Part shown: in pieces, positions 36,501 through 47,439 of the stretch
Position numbering within the stretch: position 1 is the first letter of the stretch
How the letters are laid out: each line of letters starts with the position of its first letter
NCBI GenBank assembly: GCA_023634235.1
Contig: JAMKCF010000014.1
Span: 1,302,001-1,366,000, forward strand
Source: Pisaster brevispinus
Lineage: Eukaryota > Echinodermata > Asteroidea > Forcipulatida > Asteriidae
Direction of reading: 5' to 3'
Length of the DNA: 64,000 nt
Notes under the pieces: generated by a model
Told to the model about the DNA's origin: nothing
Seen by the model: only the letters and a program-made list of their open reading frames with translations
Database searches by the model: none
Translations under genes and position numbers: made by a program

Positions 36501-39500
36501 GAAGAAACTAACATTTGTGTTTCTGTGATTTGAATGGTTTCCCCCAAACACTGCTTTAGAAACCCAAACAAAACAGGTGGGTTTAGTTTTTTTTTTTTTA
36601 TAACTTTTTTTTTATAGCAATCAGATCTTTCTTTTTGAGGTATTCAGAATTTCCTAAATCAAATTAAGAGAAAAGATTTCCCTTCCCAGAATGTTAAACG
36701 TAGGCTTACCCCTTTTCTAAAGTTGGTGTATGGGTCACCTGGAGTACCATCTGGTGGATTTACTCGGACACCTGTCTTCCTCAGGAAGTTGTAAGTGAAC
36801 TGGTCACATCCAGTGATCTTGAAGGTACGTCCATACAGCATGATTTCTGTACCAATGTTAAAGTGTTCCATGGTGTAGAACTGGTCGTCGTTTGGAGGTG
36901 GGAGGGGAATCCTGTGGCGTCTGATGAGGGTGCCTGTTTGAAAATTTAAGATATTTTGAAATAAAAGCAGTTACTACACAGAACAATTATAGTACAGTAT
37001 TGGAATAGTGAGAAGGTAATGATGTCAAACCATCAATTAAAATAATTTGTAAGACGCTAGAATCAAATGATAAGGCAGTGAGACACACAATGAAGAATTA
37101 AACAGGTCATCTGAGAGTGATGACCTGGATGGAATGAATTTCTGATATGTGCCGGAAACTTATTCCAGATTGTGGGGCTATAAGCAAACCGTAACCTGGG
37201 CCAATTTTATGGCTCTACTTACCGCCAAAATCAGCGCTTATAATCACCATTCTCCGCTTACTCTGAAAGCGTTGAATTTCTGTGCTAGCTGTGTAAGTGA
37301 AGAATGCCCAGTAATGTAGAGCACAAATTCTCTGCTAACCTGAGAAATACGCTTAACGTAAACGCGGAATTCCCTGCTTCCGTAAGCGCCGATTATTTGC
37401 TTACGGTAAGCAGAGCCATGAAGATGGGCCCTGTGCTTTACTTCTTAAATGCAAAAATGTTTTTTCATATAAGAGCCAAACACAGAAAATCATGCACGAT
37501 TAGCTCTCACTCCCTAACCGTGTGGTTTACTAGGATCCTTCCTCACTCTAACAAAATCCAACACCATAGTAACTCAATAATCAAACTGTTGGACTCTTAT
37601 TATGGTGGAATGCCTAATCCCATGTAAAGTATAATCAGTTTACTAGTGCAGTCCTCAGTCTAACACCATACAGTAACTCAATACCCAAACTGTTGGACGC
37701 TAATTATGTTGGTATGACTGATTCCATGTAAAGCATAATCAGTTTACTAGTGCAGTCCTCAGTCCAACACCAAGTAACTCAACATCTAGACTCTTATTAC
37801 GGTGGTGCCCATGTCAAGCAAAATCAGCTAACAAGCACAGTACTCAGTCCAATAGAATCAAACAAAACAAAACATGGAGTTGAATTTTGATGGGTTCGAG
37901 ATGGTTCTAGGGTTCTTCAATTTACCTTGAGGAATGCCGCTGTTGTTAACCTGAGGTTCAATCACTTGTATGGAGTCATCTTCCAGATACAAGTAGATCT
38001 TGCATTTGCGGATGCGATATTGTTCCTCAGACTTCTCATGCACTGCTTCTTGGAAGAATGCGTCAAAGCGGAGAACCTAAGAGGAGCAAATTTAAGAAAG
38101 TTGCAACCACAGTAAACATGTGAAAAAAAGAAGAAGTTTTTCAGAGCGAGTACTAACTTTTCATTTACTGACCAATGTCCATATTGCCACAGTATCGTCT
38201 TCCTTCAACCCTAATCTTACTTTTTACACACACACTGTATGTCAATTTTCAATGCTTCGTGGACATCTGTGGATTCTGGTTTGCGTCGAGCCTCGGACCA
38301 GAATCCTTGGGAGTGGTTTCCATCTATTCTCTAGGCCCGGTTTTGTGGTTTTCCTCCCACATCTTAAGCTTGACATTTCTGTTTCTTCCTCACAGGTTCA
38401 GGCCATTGTGGCCAGTGTTTTTTTCAATTTGAGTACTGTCTTAGTATCCTTTGGTTTTATTAATTGTGAAGAAAGCATATATTTCTTTCAGTAATTTGTT
38501 CACAAATATTAATATAAGTTAGCTCAATAAGAATATTTTACCTGTCTATCAAAAGCAACCCAAGCAGGTGCAGCATTTCCCTGTCCTTGTGGAATATTAC
38601 TGTGCTGAGCTTTGGGTTTCTGTCCGAGTAGCTTTTCACCACCAATACCCGACTTGTGTTCTCCGACCCACATTGAAACATTGTTACTGTGATCAAATTG
38701 GTGGGACTTGTGATATCTCTCCTGTCCGAGCTATAATTGAGGGGAAAATGCACAAAATAAAAATAAAATGACAAAATCAGAAATTGATAAAATGTTAATT
38801 AAAAAATACGCTATCTATTTTTTTTATTGGCTAGTGTAGACTTTTGTACTGCCACTGGACTGAGTTTAACTGAGCATTTTGTTGTAAACTCAGGTCTGTT
38901 TAAGAAAACTGCGTTGTATTTCTCAACTGGGTCCAACAAGCAAGGTTGACAGACTCTGATTGACAATACTCCAGTGTTAGTAGGTTCGGACATAGGAGAT
39001 CAGTGCTACCAATCCCATCTGTCTATGCCGTAGGGTTAGGGAGTGAGTGTAAACAAATGTATTCAAGTGTAAACTCAGTTTGGTGTTAACTGAAATAAAA
39101 CAATTACATTTTAAAATTTAGCAATTTATTTGCTTAGGATCATGATTGAAATGAAAAACAAATAAATAAATAAAGCTAAATTTTGTGTGGTAACAATTCA
39201 AATCAACATTTAGAACTAAAATGTCTCTTTCTTGAATTGTATTAATCAAGAAGTATAAAAAAGAATCATATTCATAGACAAGGTAGGGCAATTACTCACA
39301 GATTGTAAAAAAAATCATAAACATAAAAAATAAGCAAAATTAAATACTGCAAAATATTTTTTTATTCAGTTTGAATGATACACAAACAAAACCTACAAGA
39401 AGTAACAAAAAGTTTGTTTAAAAACCTATTTACCTGTCATTAAGAAACGTGAGTTACCAATTGGAATAAATGGAAACCCCTTACCCAAAAACCCTATATT

Positions 39501-39905
39501 TTAAAAGTGTTTTTAACACAAATGTTTTTAATTCATGTAAATTATCATTCAATAAACAAAAAGTAAATTAAATTGAAAAGCAAAAATATATTTAATTATA
39601 TTATATTTAAATTTAAATACAACTTCAAGTTCAATCAAGACACGAACAAGGGCAGATTTGTAAAAACAAAAGGCCAATTTCCAAATTCCGGGTTTAAATT
39701 CAAAGAATCCATTATTTTCAAAAAATTCCCTTGCGGAATTGCAACGGTGCACCTCCATGATGTCGACTGTGTCGACTGTCAGTGCATTCAAACTGTGCAG
39801 CAATGCAAAGAAAAAAGAGTCTTTCGAGTTAAAATGACAAACATTCATAAAAACGGGGTTTACCTTTCTGTCGAAGCTGTTTCCGGGTAGGAATGGCAGC
39901 GACAT
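30360..39905 (-). CDS. EFHC2: EF-hand domain-containing family member C2 (EFHC2), 12 exons
   Basis: Exons in transcript order: 39864-39905, 38542-38730, 37926-38076, 36710-36933, 35969-36328, 35410-35548, 34631-34796, 33900-34042, 33459-33655, 32458-32591, 31843-32133 and 30360-30564. Phases are consistent and the sum is 2241 nt, or 746 residues plus TAG, close to the roughly 749 of mammals. The start [14 protein letters not shown] and the blocks [55 protein letters not shown] and [18 protein letters not shown] identify the family. Three DM10 domains lie at about residues 77-185, 215-355 and 415-525, then an EF-hand region (about 540-715). The EF loops are degenerate: [12 protein letters not shown] has Leu where the Glu that closes a calcium site belongs. 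EFHC1/EFHC2/Rib72 proteins are known microtubule inner proteins of ciliary doublets, so an axonemal role is expected. An in-frame upstream ATG at 39932 is less likely, because conservation begins at MSLP. Confidence 0.96.
31843..32133 (-). CDS. EFHC2: EFHC2 exon 11
   Basis: Acceptor tcaacag, donor CAG|gtgagg. Encodes the helix around [20 protein letters not shown] and the EF-like loop. Confidence 0.94.
32458..32591 (-). CDS. EFHC2: EFHC2 exon 10
   Basis: Acceptor ctaacag, donor CAG|gtcagt. Starts [14 protein letters not shown] and ends in an EF-like [13 protein letters not shown]. Confidence 0.92.
32990..33350 (+). repeat. Full-length tRNA-derived SINE in an EFHC2 intron
   Basis: Head with 'ctaagccttaagagcacagg', 'ctgatcagcagagtatgggt', B box GGTTCGAGTCC, the shared body blocks and the tail 'tttcattaccagacatat'. 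Antisense to EFHC2. Confidence 0.85.
33459..33655 (-). CDS. EFHC2: EFHC2 exon 9
   Basis: Second half of the third DM10 domain, including [20 protein letters not shown] and [16 protein letters not shown]. Phase 1 in, 0 out. Confidence 0.95.
33900..34042 (-). CDS. EFHC2: EFHC2 exon 8
   Basis: First half of the third DM10 domain ([30 protein letters not shown]). Phase 2 in, 1 out. Confidence 0.94.
34210..34275 (+). repeat. tRNA-like relic in an EFHC2 intron
   Basis: 'ggtagctcagttggtagagc' is a good A-box/D-arm and 'ggcaggtacaaatc' a damaged T-arm/B box, with 'ttaattcggaggt' between. The acceptor stem does not close and the T-loop has lost its GTTC, so it is a SINE head or pseudo-tRNA and not a working tRNA gene. 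Confidence 0.55.
34631..34796 (-). CDS. EFHC2: EFHC2 exon 7
   Basis: Linker between DM10 domains 2 and 3; contains [11 protein letters not shown] and [11 protein letters not shown]. Phase 1 in, 2 out. Confidence 0.94.
35410..35548 (-). CDS. EFHC2: EFHC2 exon 6
   Basis: End of the second DM10 domain ([36 protein letters not shown]). Phase 0 in, 1 out. Confidence 0.95.
35969..36328 (-). CDS. EFHC2: EFHC2 exon 5
   Basis: 120 codons: [20 protein letters not shown], a DM10 core with [20 protein letters not shown], and FLRRARLP. Phase 0 on both sides. Confidence 0.95.
36710..36933 (-). CDS. EFHC2: EFHC2 exon 4
   Basis: Second half of the first DM10 domain ([40 protein letters not shown]). Phase 1 in, 0 out. 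Confidence 0.95.
37196..37433. mobile_element. MITE-like element with GGGCC..ATTTTATGGCTCT ends
   Basis: The left end 'gggccaattttatggctct' and right end 'agagccatgaagatgggccc' are imperfect inverted repeats about 238 bp apart. The interior has several 'cgcttac' and 'gctta' blocks in both orientations. A larger relative lies at 54,731-55,268. Confidence 0.65.
37546..37855. repeat. Minisatellite, three units of about 105 bp
   Basis: Blocks 'gtaactcaat', 'aaactgttggac', 'ttccatgtaaag', 'ataatcagtttactagtgca' and 'gtcctcagtc' recur in the same order three times, the last copy more diverged. Lies in the EFHC2 intron between exons 3 and 4. Confidence 0.85.
37926..38076 (-). CDS. EFHC2: EFHC2 exon 3
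   Basis: Begins the first DM10 domain ([32 protein letters not shown]). Phase 0 in, 1 out. Confidence 0.95.
38232..38404 (+). repeat. Diverged copy of the 'ttttcctcccacatct' repeat
   Basis: Carries 'cggaccagaatccttggga' and 'gtggttttcctcccacatct' in the order seen, on the opposite strand, at 22,672-22,862. Confidence 0.5.
38542..38730 (-). CDS. EFHC2: EFHC2 exon 2
   Basis: 63 codons, phase 0 on both sides: [31 protein letters not shown]. Identified by alignment from memory with the mammalian N-terminus. Confidence 0.94.
39864..39905 (-). CDS. EFHC2: EFHC2 exon 1 (start)
   Basis: 14 codons, [14 protein letters not shown], donor AAG|gtaaac. The family-conserved LPxNSF motif fixes the start. 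Confidence 0.93.
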
Positions 39906-40250
39906 TGTATCAGCTGTCTTCTTATGTCTCAAACTGAATAAAAATTGTATCTCTCGTTCGCCGATAACGATATAAATTGATAAATTTGCCGCTGGGAGCT
40001 AAACCCTTCGTCCCGATATCGCGATAGCTGTTGACATGATGTTACGGGCTTGTTCGTTGTTGCTAAGCACGGGGTCAAAGGTAGCTCGATCTCCGAGGCC
40101 GACGTCATCAATTCGAAGTGCGCCCGCAGCGCCTGCATGTCGTGCATGTTGGTTGTTATGAATAATGATAACAAAGGCGTTGCTCACACATACTCTGCGC
40201 ACGAAAACCGTGTCAACAGACAATACGGAACATGAACATGTACTTTTAGA
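39906..40250 (-). promoter_or_regulatory. Probable EFHC2 promoter region
   Basis: More GC- and CpG-rich than its surroundings ('cgcccgcagcgcctgc', 'gaggccgacgtcatc'). GTTGCTAAGCAC at 40059-40070 has one good RFX X-box half-site (GTTGCT) and a poor second half. RFX factors commonly drive ciliary genes, but this match alone is weak. Confidence 0.4.
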
Positions 40251-41558
40251 CATACTCATGTACATTGTATCATGTGTTATTGTATGTACATTTATACATG
40301 TGTGTAAAATATGGGTGAACAACCAGTCATGAGAAAAATAGACACTTTTGCTATTTGGGCTGGTATACTAGAGGCCTAAACCCACTTTCTCAGCAAGATT
40401 GTGTGCTCTGTGCATTCTTTTGAATCTACAGTTTTGGTATTATGTTTTGTTTTTTATGGTGATATAGTGAAAACACTGACGTTTTGAATCAAGACTACGC
40501 TTTTAGCCCAAGCCAGAACTATTTTGTTATGTTAGCCAGTGTTAAACTTCAGTATCTGCTTGGTAGTACGACAAATTAAAGTAAAGGCCTATCTGAAGAA
40601 ACAGAATCGTGCAGACGTCTCAAAAATGGTTTGGGGAGTACTTTTAGTAGTTCCGGAATAATAATTATAGGCCTACGCGAGACTTGCACAGTCTGTTGTG
40701 TTCACCACATGGACACAACGGTCAATTTGATAATGGTCAATTTTCTCTGTCCAAAACCATCAACGTTACCTTTACTTTACATTATACACACTGTTTATGA
40801 TTGTAGTTGATGTTCAGGAATGGGACCTGCCTTTGAGGTGTAGCCGTCATCAGTCAGTATGGACAGCAACCACTTCCCGTCTCCTGCCTGCGTCACGTCA
40901 TAAACCGGATCTAAGTCTGGCAACCAGACCCTGGAATCTACCCTATATAATGAGTTCAATACTGCTTTTGGTGACCTTGTGTCGAGTGAGTGTCGTACGA
41001 AACACTGGTGATATATAGCTACATTCTGGGAAACGATTCCATTCCATTAGTGCAATCATCATTTTGTTGGTGGCAATGACCTTGACATTAATTTGTCCCA
41101 CACATGTGACAAGCGAATGAAGCATTTGGCAGCACTACTTGCAATGACAGGAAGTGTTTTTCACGGATATAAAATTGAGATGACATAATATATAATACGT
41201 TGCATGTATAGTTTGCAGACAACACAGACAACATATTGGACACCTTCCCAACTGGCAGGACTTTGTAGATAGTGGCCGTTCCTAATGATAAGGTCAATAC
41301 AATAAGGTAGGTATATTCACCGATTGGTGGTATTTACACTATTATTAAACAGTTCAAAAGTATCTCATTGTTTGTGTATTTTATAGGACAATCTGTTTAT
41401 ATGGCCAGTCGCACCACTCAATTGCAAATTACTCGAACTGTTTTGGGCCGGGGATGGGGGATCCGTTATAGTTCTCACACGCGAAGGAAACACATCACGC
41501 ATTTTAACGTTCAATAAGTGCGTGCCTTGCACAGTGAACAAGATGATCTTTCGACGAT
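40251..41558. other. Intergenic DNA between EFHC2 and the next gene
   Basis: Divergent intergenic region, AT-rich, no exon-like block recognised. Confidence 0.5.
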
Positions 41559-41690
41559 TTCACAAAGCACTAAGATTCATCGATGTCTTATCAGTATTAC
41601 CGTAGAGTGATTTGTATTGTGACGTCATACTTTGCTTAGCAATGAGATTGATACACAGTTAAGATTTTAGCTCTTTGCGAAATCGGCCCC
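41559..41690. mobile_element. Short MITE-like element ('cgatttcacaaagcact' family)
   Basis: Inverse copy of the element at 20,500-20,636, sharing 'cgatttcacaaagcactaag', 'gtattgtgacgtcatacttt' and 'gcttagcaatgag'-type blocks. The ends 'cgatttcacaaagcac' and 'agctctttgcgaaatcg' are imperfect inverted repeats. Confidence 0.65.
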
Positions 41691-41849
41691 AAGTGCATTT
41701 CCCAACCCTCGGCATGGGCTCCGTCCTAGACTCAGGGAGCATTTTGCATTTTGCACGGTGTTTCCAAAATCAATGAAACCCGAAGCCGGAGACGGAGCTT
41801 ATGGAGTTATAAGCCGAGGTTGGAAAAAAACCCTAATGCATTGACCTCA

Positions 41850-41970
41850 TTACGCCGCCATCTTAACGATAAAGCGCAACATCGAATCTTTCTACGCGCG
41901 ACACACAATGATGGATGGGCCAATGAGCACCCCTACATATAGACGTCATACGCATAAGGTCCATATTGAT
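41850..41970. mobile_element. Fragment of the CRE/CCAAT foldback family
   Basis: 'gatggatgggccaatgagca' and 'gacgtcatacgcataaggtc' correspond to the arm of the 7.66-8.07 kb element (CCAATGAGC, and TTGCATATGACGTCA in reverse). Confidence 0.5.
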
Positions 41971-42393
41971 TGCTGCATTAATACAAAATAATATTGTTGG
42001 TGATGAATAATAACAATTGAGATAAAATGGCGCCCCTCTTAGATCATTATCTTATCTCTTGATCCACTTCCCATAATCTCTTTAATTTATTTGATTATCC
42101 TGCCCTCGGTGAGTGTTAGAAACAATGTATACTAATACATGTAGTAGGCTTGAACTTTGAGATGTGAACAACAACATCAAAGTCTCCTTTATCTTGCTGG
42201 CACAGTCCTTCTATTTTAGTAACTCTGGGGTTTTTTTATGAAGAGAGAAAACAAGAAGGAAACAAAAAAGGGGGAAATCCTAAAAAAAAACAAAAAAAAC
42301 AAAAAACAAAACGCTAATGGTATGGGACGTAATTTTTGTGACACAGGTTCGTGGTGTAAATTCAACAGAGTCTTTACGCCAGCAGTCGCAAAA

Positions 42394-44314
42394 ATGGTCT
42401 TCGATCAGACGATTTACGTTGCCAACACATCGTCAGAGAAGATCTATGTCCGAACTACCTACGAAAAGTGGCAGCAACTGAAGTTCTCCACCGAGGTGAA
42501 GCTCATGTCTCAGGGCGTGGTGGGCGGCGGGCTGAACTTCGAACAAATGCGGGAAATGACTGAGGGTTTCACGGCCTTAGCACCCCACCACAACATCAAG
42601 ATGATCGGGTCGTTCTTCTCCTCTGAGGTCAACTCGCCTCATGGGAAGAATGCTACTACTACTGCGGAGGGAGATGGGAAAACAACGACTGAGCCGAGGA
42701 CTATCATCAGCCGGAACTTCCGCGTACCGAACGGGCACTCGATCATCGTGACGTCACAGCACACGGTACAGGTTGTTCGGAGTGGTGTTAAATGGAAGAA
42801 ACAATGCATGGAATCGTGCCAGTACATAATACGTGAGTAGCTCTTATCTATAGTAACAAATCAATCTAAATGAGAACTATTCCACCAAAAATACAAATTA
42901 TGCAGTCGTCTTTCAATCATAACAAACTAGCAGCACTTATTTAGCATATGCAAACAAAACAATAAAATAAAAAATAAACAAATAAACAACCCTCCCCTAA
43001 ACAACAACAAAATAGTTCGTTCAAGCTGTGATGACGCCACGTGGAAAATATCGAGAAAAATACCATTTGAAACCCCGGACCTCTTGTTAAACCAGCGTTG
43101 CTTATTGCTTATTTTGATTGCAGCAGTGTTCACTTTGTAGTAAACGTATACAAAACAACAAATACAAACATATCAACACATTTTTGTTGGTGTTTTCATT
43201 CAACGGGACCACAAGATTTTTAAGTCGTTATCAAAACGGGCATACGTGTAGTTATGAACTCTCACCCAATGGGAGAAAATGTAACGGTTTGTGGCAGCAG
43301 ACTTACCAAGTTATTTCCAATTGTTTATGTAGTTCTGAGCATGTGCACATTACGGGGGCACCCCACTAAATAAGGAGAAAACAGAGCGTGGGTCGGGTCT
43401 CATTAATATTTTGTAGGCCCACAAAATATTCTCCGTTAAACAGATTTGAGAGCCCAATTAAAGAAACAGTGTAATGCTGTCCAGTTGTGACCTGGGGTTG
43501 TTGAATTCCAACTTGGGTATTTTGGATGGCATTGGCCCTGGAAAACGGTCCTATTTGCTGAGAGGTGTATAGGGACATTTACAAAAAAAATTGATGCTCG
43601 AACGTTTGGGAAATTACACAGGTGTAGGGGTGTTTTTATTTGGAGGGGGAATAACTCGAAGGGCATAGAGACTCCCCATAGAGCAGAGGTTAAAAGTTCA
43701 ATTGATAATTTACAGTAAAAAGTTGTGAGACTTCTAAGTATGTTTTTTGTATTTTTGAATATTTAGCATTTGCACTGTATGCTATGGGAGTTAATTTAGT
43801 GGGGTGCACCTACTGATCTCTATTATACTGACAGTATAATAGAGATCAGTGGGTGCACCCTATTATTACCGAGAACAGTGTGGATTACTTGCTGGTAAGT
43901 CTGCTGCCACCTAGCGTTCGAAAGGTCCCCCATAATAGTCGTGCGCTCGCCATGGATTGATAGGGGAGCGCGTGGAGTGGGTGAAAGTTCATCCATGTAC
44001 AGCCACAGCTCCCATAATTTTTGTTAACAGTTTGTTGTGTGGTGTGTTTTTCGTAAAAATAAAAAAAAAAACTAGGCGATGTTAAACATTTATTTCCCCT
44101 AAAAAATCAAAACAAAAACAATGACGTGTTGACGTCCCAAGGTTAAAAAATAAAATAAAAATAAATTAACATTATTCATACAGGTGGTAAAAAGCCGAGT
44201 CGCTCACTCTGGCAGAGGCTTACGGGAAGGCAACCATCAGCGACCAATAAAAAGGTATGTGACGTCTGCAAGCGAGGGGAACCAACGAACACTGGAGAAA
44301 CCAGCGGGCCTTGA
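42394..44314 (+). CDS. Unrecognised small protein, probable two-exon gene
   Basis: Exon 1 (42394-42832) starts ATG and ends ATA C|gtgagt; exon 2 (44184-44314) follows the acceptor 'tacag' in the right phase and ends in TGA, giving about 189 residues. An unspliced reading would stop two codons past the donor, so a single-exon product is also possible. The protein starts MVFDQTIYVANTSSEKIYVR. It is rich in beta-type strands, with a glycine-rich turn (QGVVGGGLNF), a Thr/Gly-rich linker (about 88-105) and a strand pair around NGHSIIVTSQHTVQVV. The tail from exon 2 is basic and ends with CDVCKRGE. No signal peptide or membrane segment is seen. I do not recognise the family. An acceptor at 42,345/42,346 suggests a 5' untranslated intron. 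The frame upstream of 42394 is lysine/asparagine-rich low complexity and probably untranslated. Confidence 0.55.
43254..43992. mobile_element. Foldback element with ATGAACTCTCACCC ends
   Basis: Left end ATGAACTCTCACCC (43254-43267), right end GGGTGAAAGTTCAT (43979-43992). Further paired blocks inside: 'gtggcagcagacttacca' (43291 on) with 'tggtaagtctgctgccac' (ending 43910), and 'gcaccccactaaat' (about 43357) with 'atttagtggggtgc' (about 43794). Non-coding. It lies in the intron of the small gene, and it encloses the palindrome at 43803-43859. Confidence 0.75.
43803..43859. repeat. Near-perfect palindrome, 28-bp arms
   Basis: Arms of 28 bp around a single central A (ACTG-A-CAGT) differ at one position. 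The left arm begins GGTGCACCTACTGATCTC. Its reverse complement closes at 43859. It is far more perfect than the surrounding foldback arms. Confidence 0.95.
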
Positions 44315-45400
44315 AGTTGGATGATGAAGCTAAGACGCAATTGTGTGTTTGTTGGGGTTGTCAAAACAAGAATCATGTTTGACAAACCACTTCCAGGCTG
44401 GACTGATTTTCATTATAAAGCTACATACTTTTTGAGGCTTTGCATGGTTAGGTATCAATGCATATGGAGACCAATTAAGAACTCAATCCGCGGCAGTGAA
44501 GTTAATAACAAGAAGTCCCCTCGACCCGATCCACTATTAAGCTAAAGTGTAGTCCCAGCCGATTTCCTACCCTCCGCCCAGGTAGTAGCTAATAAGCTGG
44601 ACAGTTCTTTTCAGAACTAGTCTCCCGAAGAAGTCTCCCGAAGTAGTCTCCCGATTCCAAATCTACTCCGCGGCAGTAGAATTAAAAGCAAGACCTAGTT
44701 CTCTAAGAACACATCTACATAGCTAGTAGATATACACATGGTGTTACCGCAAACCCTAAGCTACGATTAGCAGTGCAACCGTTTCCACTCCCTGAAAAAC
44801 TTGTGAGCTATATTTCTTACTGCGACGTTTAACCAGTGATTTGTTAATACGATGGCCACTAAAGGGACATGCAATTAATTAAATACAGCTTTTCCTGTGC
44901 GCACGATTCTTTTTTTTTCTCTTACTGGTCCTTAAGGGATTTCTTATTACCATATTAGTCGCTTTACAAAACAAGTTTAGTTTCATTCTGAACCGATTTT
45001 TATCAGATTTGTAGTGCTTTAAATTTGCATATCACAAATCTCAATGGTTCTCCAGTGGTGAAAACACAACAGGCAAGTTTCTTTTATAATGCCAAAAATA
45101 TCAAGTTGATTTCCTGGGTTCGAAAAGACGAATGAGATTGTAAAACCACGGGGCACGAGAGGGCGCTATGTCGTCTACCATGCCGATCTGCAGGGAAGTC
45201 TATTTCCAACCCGAACATCCCACCCTTCAAGACCGAAACAAACTCGTTTCTAAGTGTGTTTCCTTTTAAAGATAGACGTGACCTATGGGTCATATTACAG
45301 TTTTACAAAAAAATAGCGCCCCCTATACTAAAGTTCATTTTTTGCAATAGCTCTTGCTGCCATTGACTAGTAGGCCCATGGCCTATACAAGTAAACAATA
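44315..45400. other. Intergenic DNA with small local repeats
   Basis: Near 44,600-44,655 a 'agtctcccgaag'-type block occurs three times in tandem, and 'ccgcggcagt' occurs at about 44,490 and 44,670. No gene. Confidence 0.5.
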
Positions 45401-45404
45401 TCCA

Positions 45405-45545
45405 ATCTGAATAGACCCCTTGCATTGGCTGCCATCGTTCAAATCATTCTATCATTGGCTGAGAATCGTGCGCAGCGTGTACACGCGTGCCCTTTCCATT
45501 ATTTTTGTCTTTAAAGATGGTGGTCAATGACGTCATGCACAATCC
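45405..45545. mobile_element. Diverged CRE/CCAAT foldback relative
   Basis: 'agaccccttgcattggctgc', an inverted CCAAT ('tatcattggctg') and 'gtcaatgacgtcatgca' appear in an arrangement like the 7.66-8.07 kb element. Confidence 0.45.
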
Positions 45546-47150
45546 ATCCTAATAAACCGTGACTTAAGCACATACAATTATGGACAACAATCGTTTTCAA
45601 GCGTATCGAAAAGAAAAATAATTGGTGTCTGCGGTTTGTGTATGTCTATAGTTATTTGGTCGTTGGCTGGCCATAGCAGAGGTATTTTAAAATAAACAAG
45701 TGATGTAACAATAATGCTGCGTTTTTTATGGTGTGTTTTTGTTAACAATACGGCTTTCATGTTTACTTATTGTTTAACCATGTTTGTTTTCGCGCATTAT
45801 TGAGTAAACTACAGCAAAACAGCCTGGAGCATCAGTGTCCGGCTTTCTCTTGAAGACAATCAGGTTGTACTGATCGAAACGTCAAGTTGCTATACACACC
45901 ACCGGCTCTTTTCAGAACCAACATAGCGCACAGCAAAGAGAGATTCATACACACGGTATGACCGCAAACCTTACGAAGTTGCTGCTTTTTCTTCTTCATA
46001 AAAACTCTCATTTTAGTAGAAGGGGCATATATTAGCAATTCGGATATTTTTTGTTTAAATTCGATTTTATTCATGATGTATGCAAGTTTGCCCCACCAAA
46101 CAAGGCAAAATGTCACTCTTGCTACTGAGGGGCTACAAGAAGAAAAATAGCTAAAGGTAGGATATGGTAGACGAAACTGGTTTGGGTAAATTTGTCTGCA
46201 TATATCATGCACACACAAAACAAACAGTGCACTAACAGTGTCGACCACAGCTTGATGAGATGTGGCGCACACAATGATACTGTTGGGTCAATTGTCTGTA
46301 CACCTAAACCAAACAGTCATGACCTTTCTCTTGTTGATAAACAAACCGCGTTAGCAAAACATTCAATCGTGTTAACGGATGTTGTGAACAAATCCATCAT
46401 TTCTGCAAACTTCCACTACAGAAATACATAAAAATACATCACATGATTGGTTGCTTTGTTTCCAACAAAGTCAACACTATTTTTGAATTGGTTGTGTGGA
46501 ACATTGTTACCAACTGTTGTATCTATTTTTGCTGTTTAAGTTTTATAAAATAGTAGTGCCCCCCATTACTTAAAAAAAGGCTGGCGCATCGCTCCCGTGC
46601 ATGTGTTCGTGAGTAATTCGTGCAGTGTTACGGTGTGAAAAAAACTCCACAAGCATCGTGTAAATTTCATGCAAAGCGTCGGATTATACATTGCTCCTGT
46701 GCACCTATTTTGACTGCGTAATCGACTGTAGGCCAATTACATGAACACAACAATGTGTTCAGAATGCAGGACAAAATGTACCATAGCCTTGCACACTTGG
46801 AAACCTAAAGAATTTGTTGTCATACAAAATCGTTAAAAATGTGACAATAATGCAATATCATTTACTTTAAACACGTCACGTTTTTAAAGCCCATTTGGTG
46901 GAAGTAACTAGCTGAAGGGTGTGTATAAAGTGCTTTGGTGGAAATGTTTTCACCTTTCGAAAAACGAAGTGTGGGAATTTCAGGCTTTTCTAATTCAATT
47001 CTCGAATAATATGAAACGATTTTAACTACAAGAAACGCAGAACGTTCTAAATGCTGAAAAAGATCGCGGCAAATTCTTTGGACAAAGTTTCAGGCCCCCT
47101 ATCGATCCTTTGTGAATATCCCTTTATGATAAAATGTTGTAGGTGATGGC
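45546..47150. other. Intergenic DNA
   Basis: Contains one copy of the 'actgatcgaaacgtcaagt' core at 45869-45887 after 'cttgaagacaatcagg'. Otherwise AT-rich with no supported gene. Confidence 0.45.
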
Positions 47151-47154
47151 AATG

Positions 47155-47325
47155 GCCACAAAATGGTAGTCTTTTGCACTGACGTCACACCACCGTCATC
47201 TTGGAGGTCAGAGCAATGATGACCGTTGGAAACGCAGTTTACGCGCGGTGCGCATGATAGGCCAACGAGCGACCGTCTCTGAGGGAGGGTGACCTATTCG
47301 TGTGAATGACATCATATGAGCCCCG
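47155..47325. mobile_element. Diverged CRE/CCAAT foldback relative
   Basis: 'tttgcactgacgtcacacca', 'ggccaacgagcg', 'tctgagggaggg' and 'aatgacatcatatgag' follow the block order of the 7.66-8.07 kb arms. Confidence 0.45.
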
Positions 47326-47330
47326 CTCCG

Positions 47331-47390
47331 CCACACCTACACCCACACCCACACCTACACCCACACCCATACCCATACCCACTGTCACAT
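47331..47390. repeat. Hexamer-like CCCACA/CCTACA repeat
   Basis: About ten imperfect units of C-rich hexamer (cacccacacctaca type). Not a telomere repeat. Confidence 0.85.
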
Positions 47391-47439
47391 CCACACGAGA
47401 CCGACTTATGTAGCCCATTCAGGGGTTTACAAGGTACCG

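Noticed and set aside
37546..37855. CRISPR-like array
   Set aside because: Units are about 105 bp without short conserved repeats and distinct spacers, in an animal intron; it is a minisatellite.
39906..39932. Upstream in-frame ATG of EFHC2
   Set aside because: Family conservation starts at [11 protein letters not shown]; the extra nine residues have no counterpart in known members.
42238..42393. N-terminal extension of the small gene from an upstream ATG
   Set aside because: Lysine/asparagine low-complexity sequence from A-rich DNA, with an acceptor at 42,345 that suggests it is intronic.
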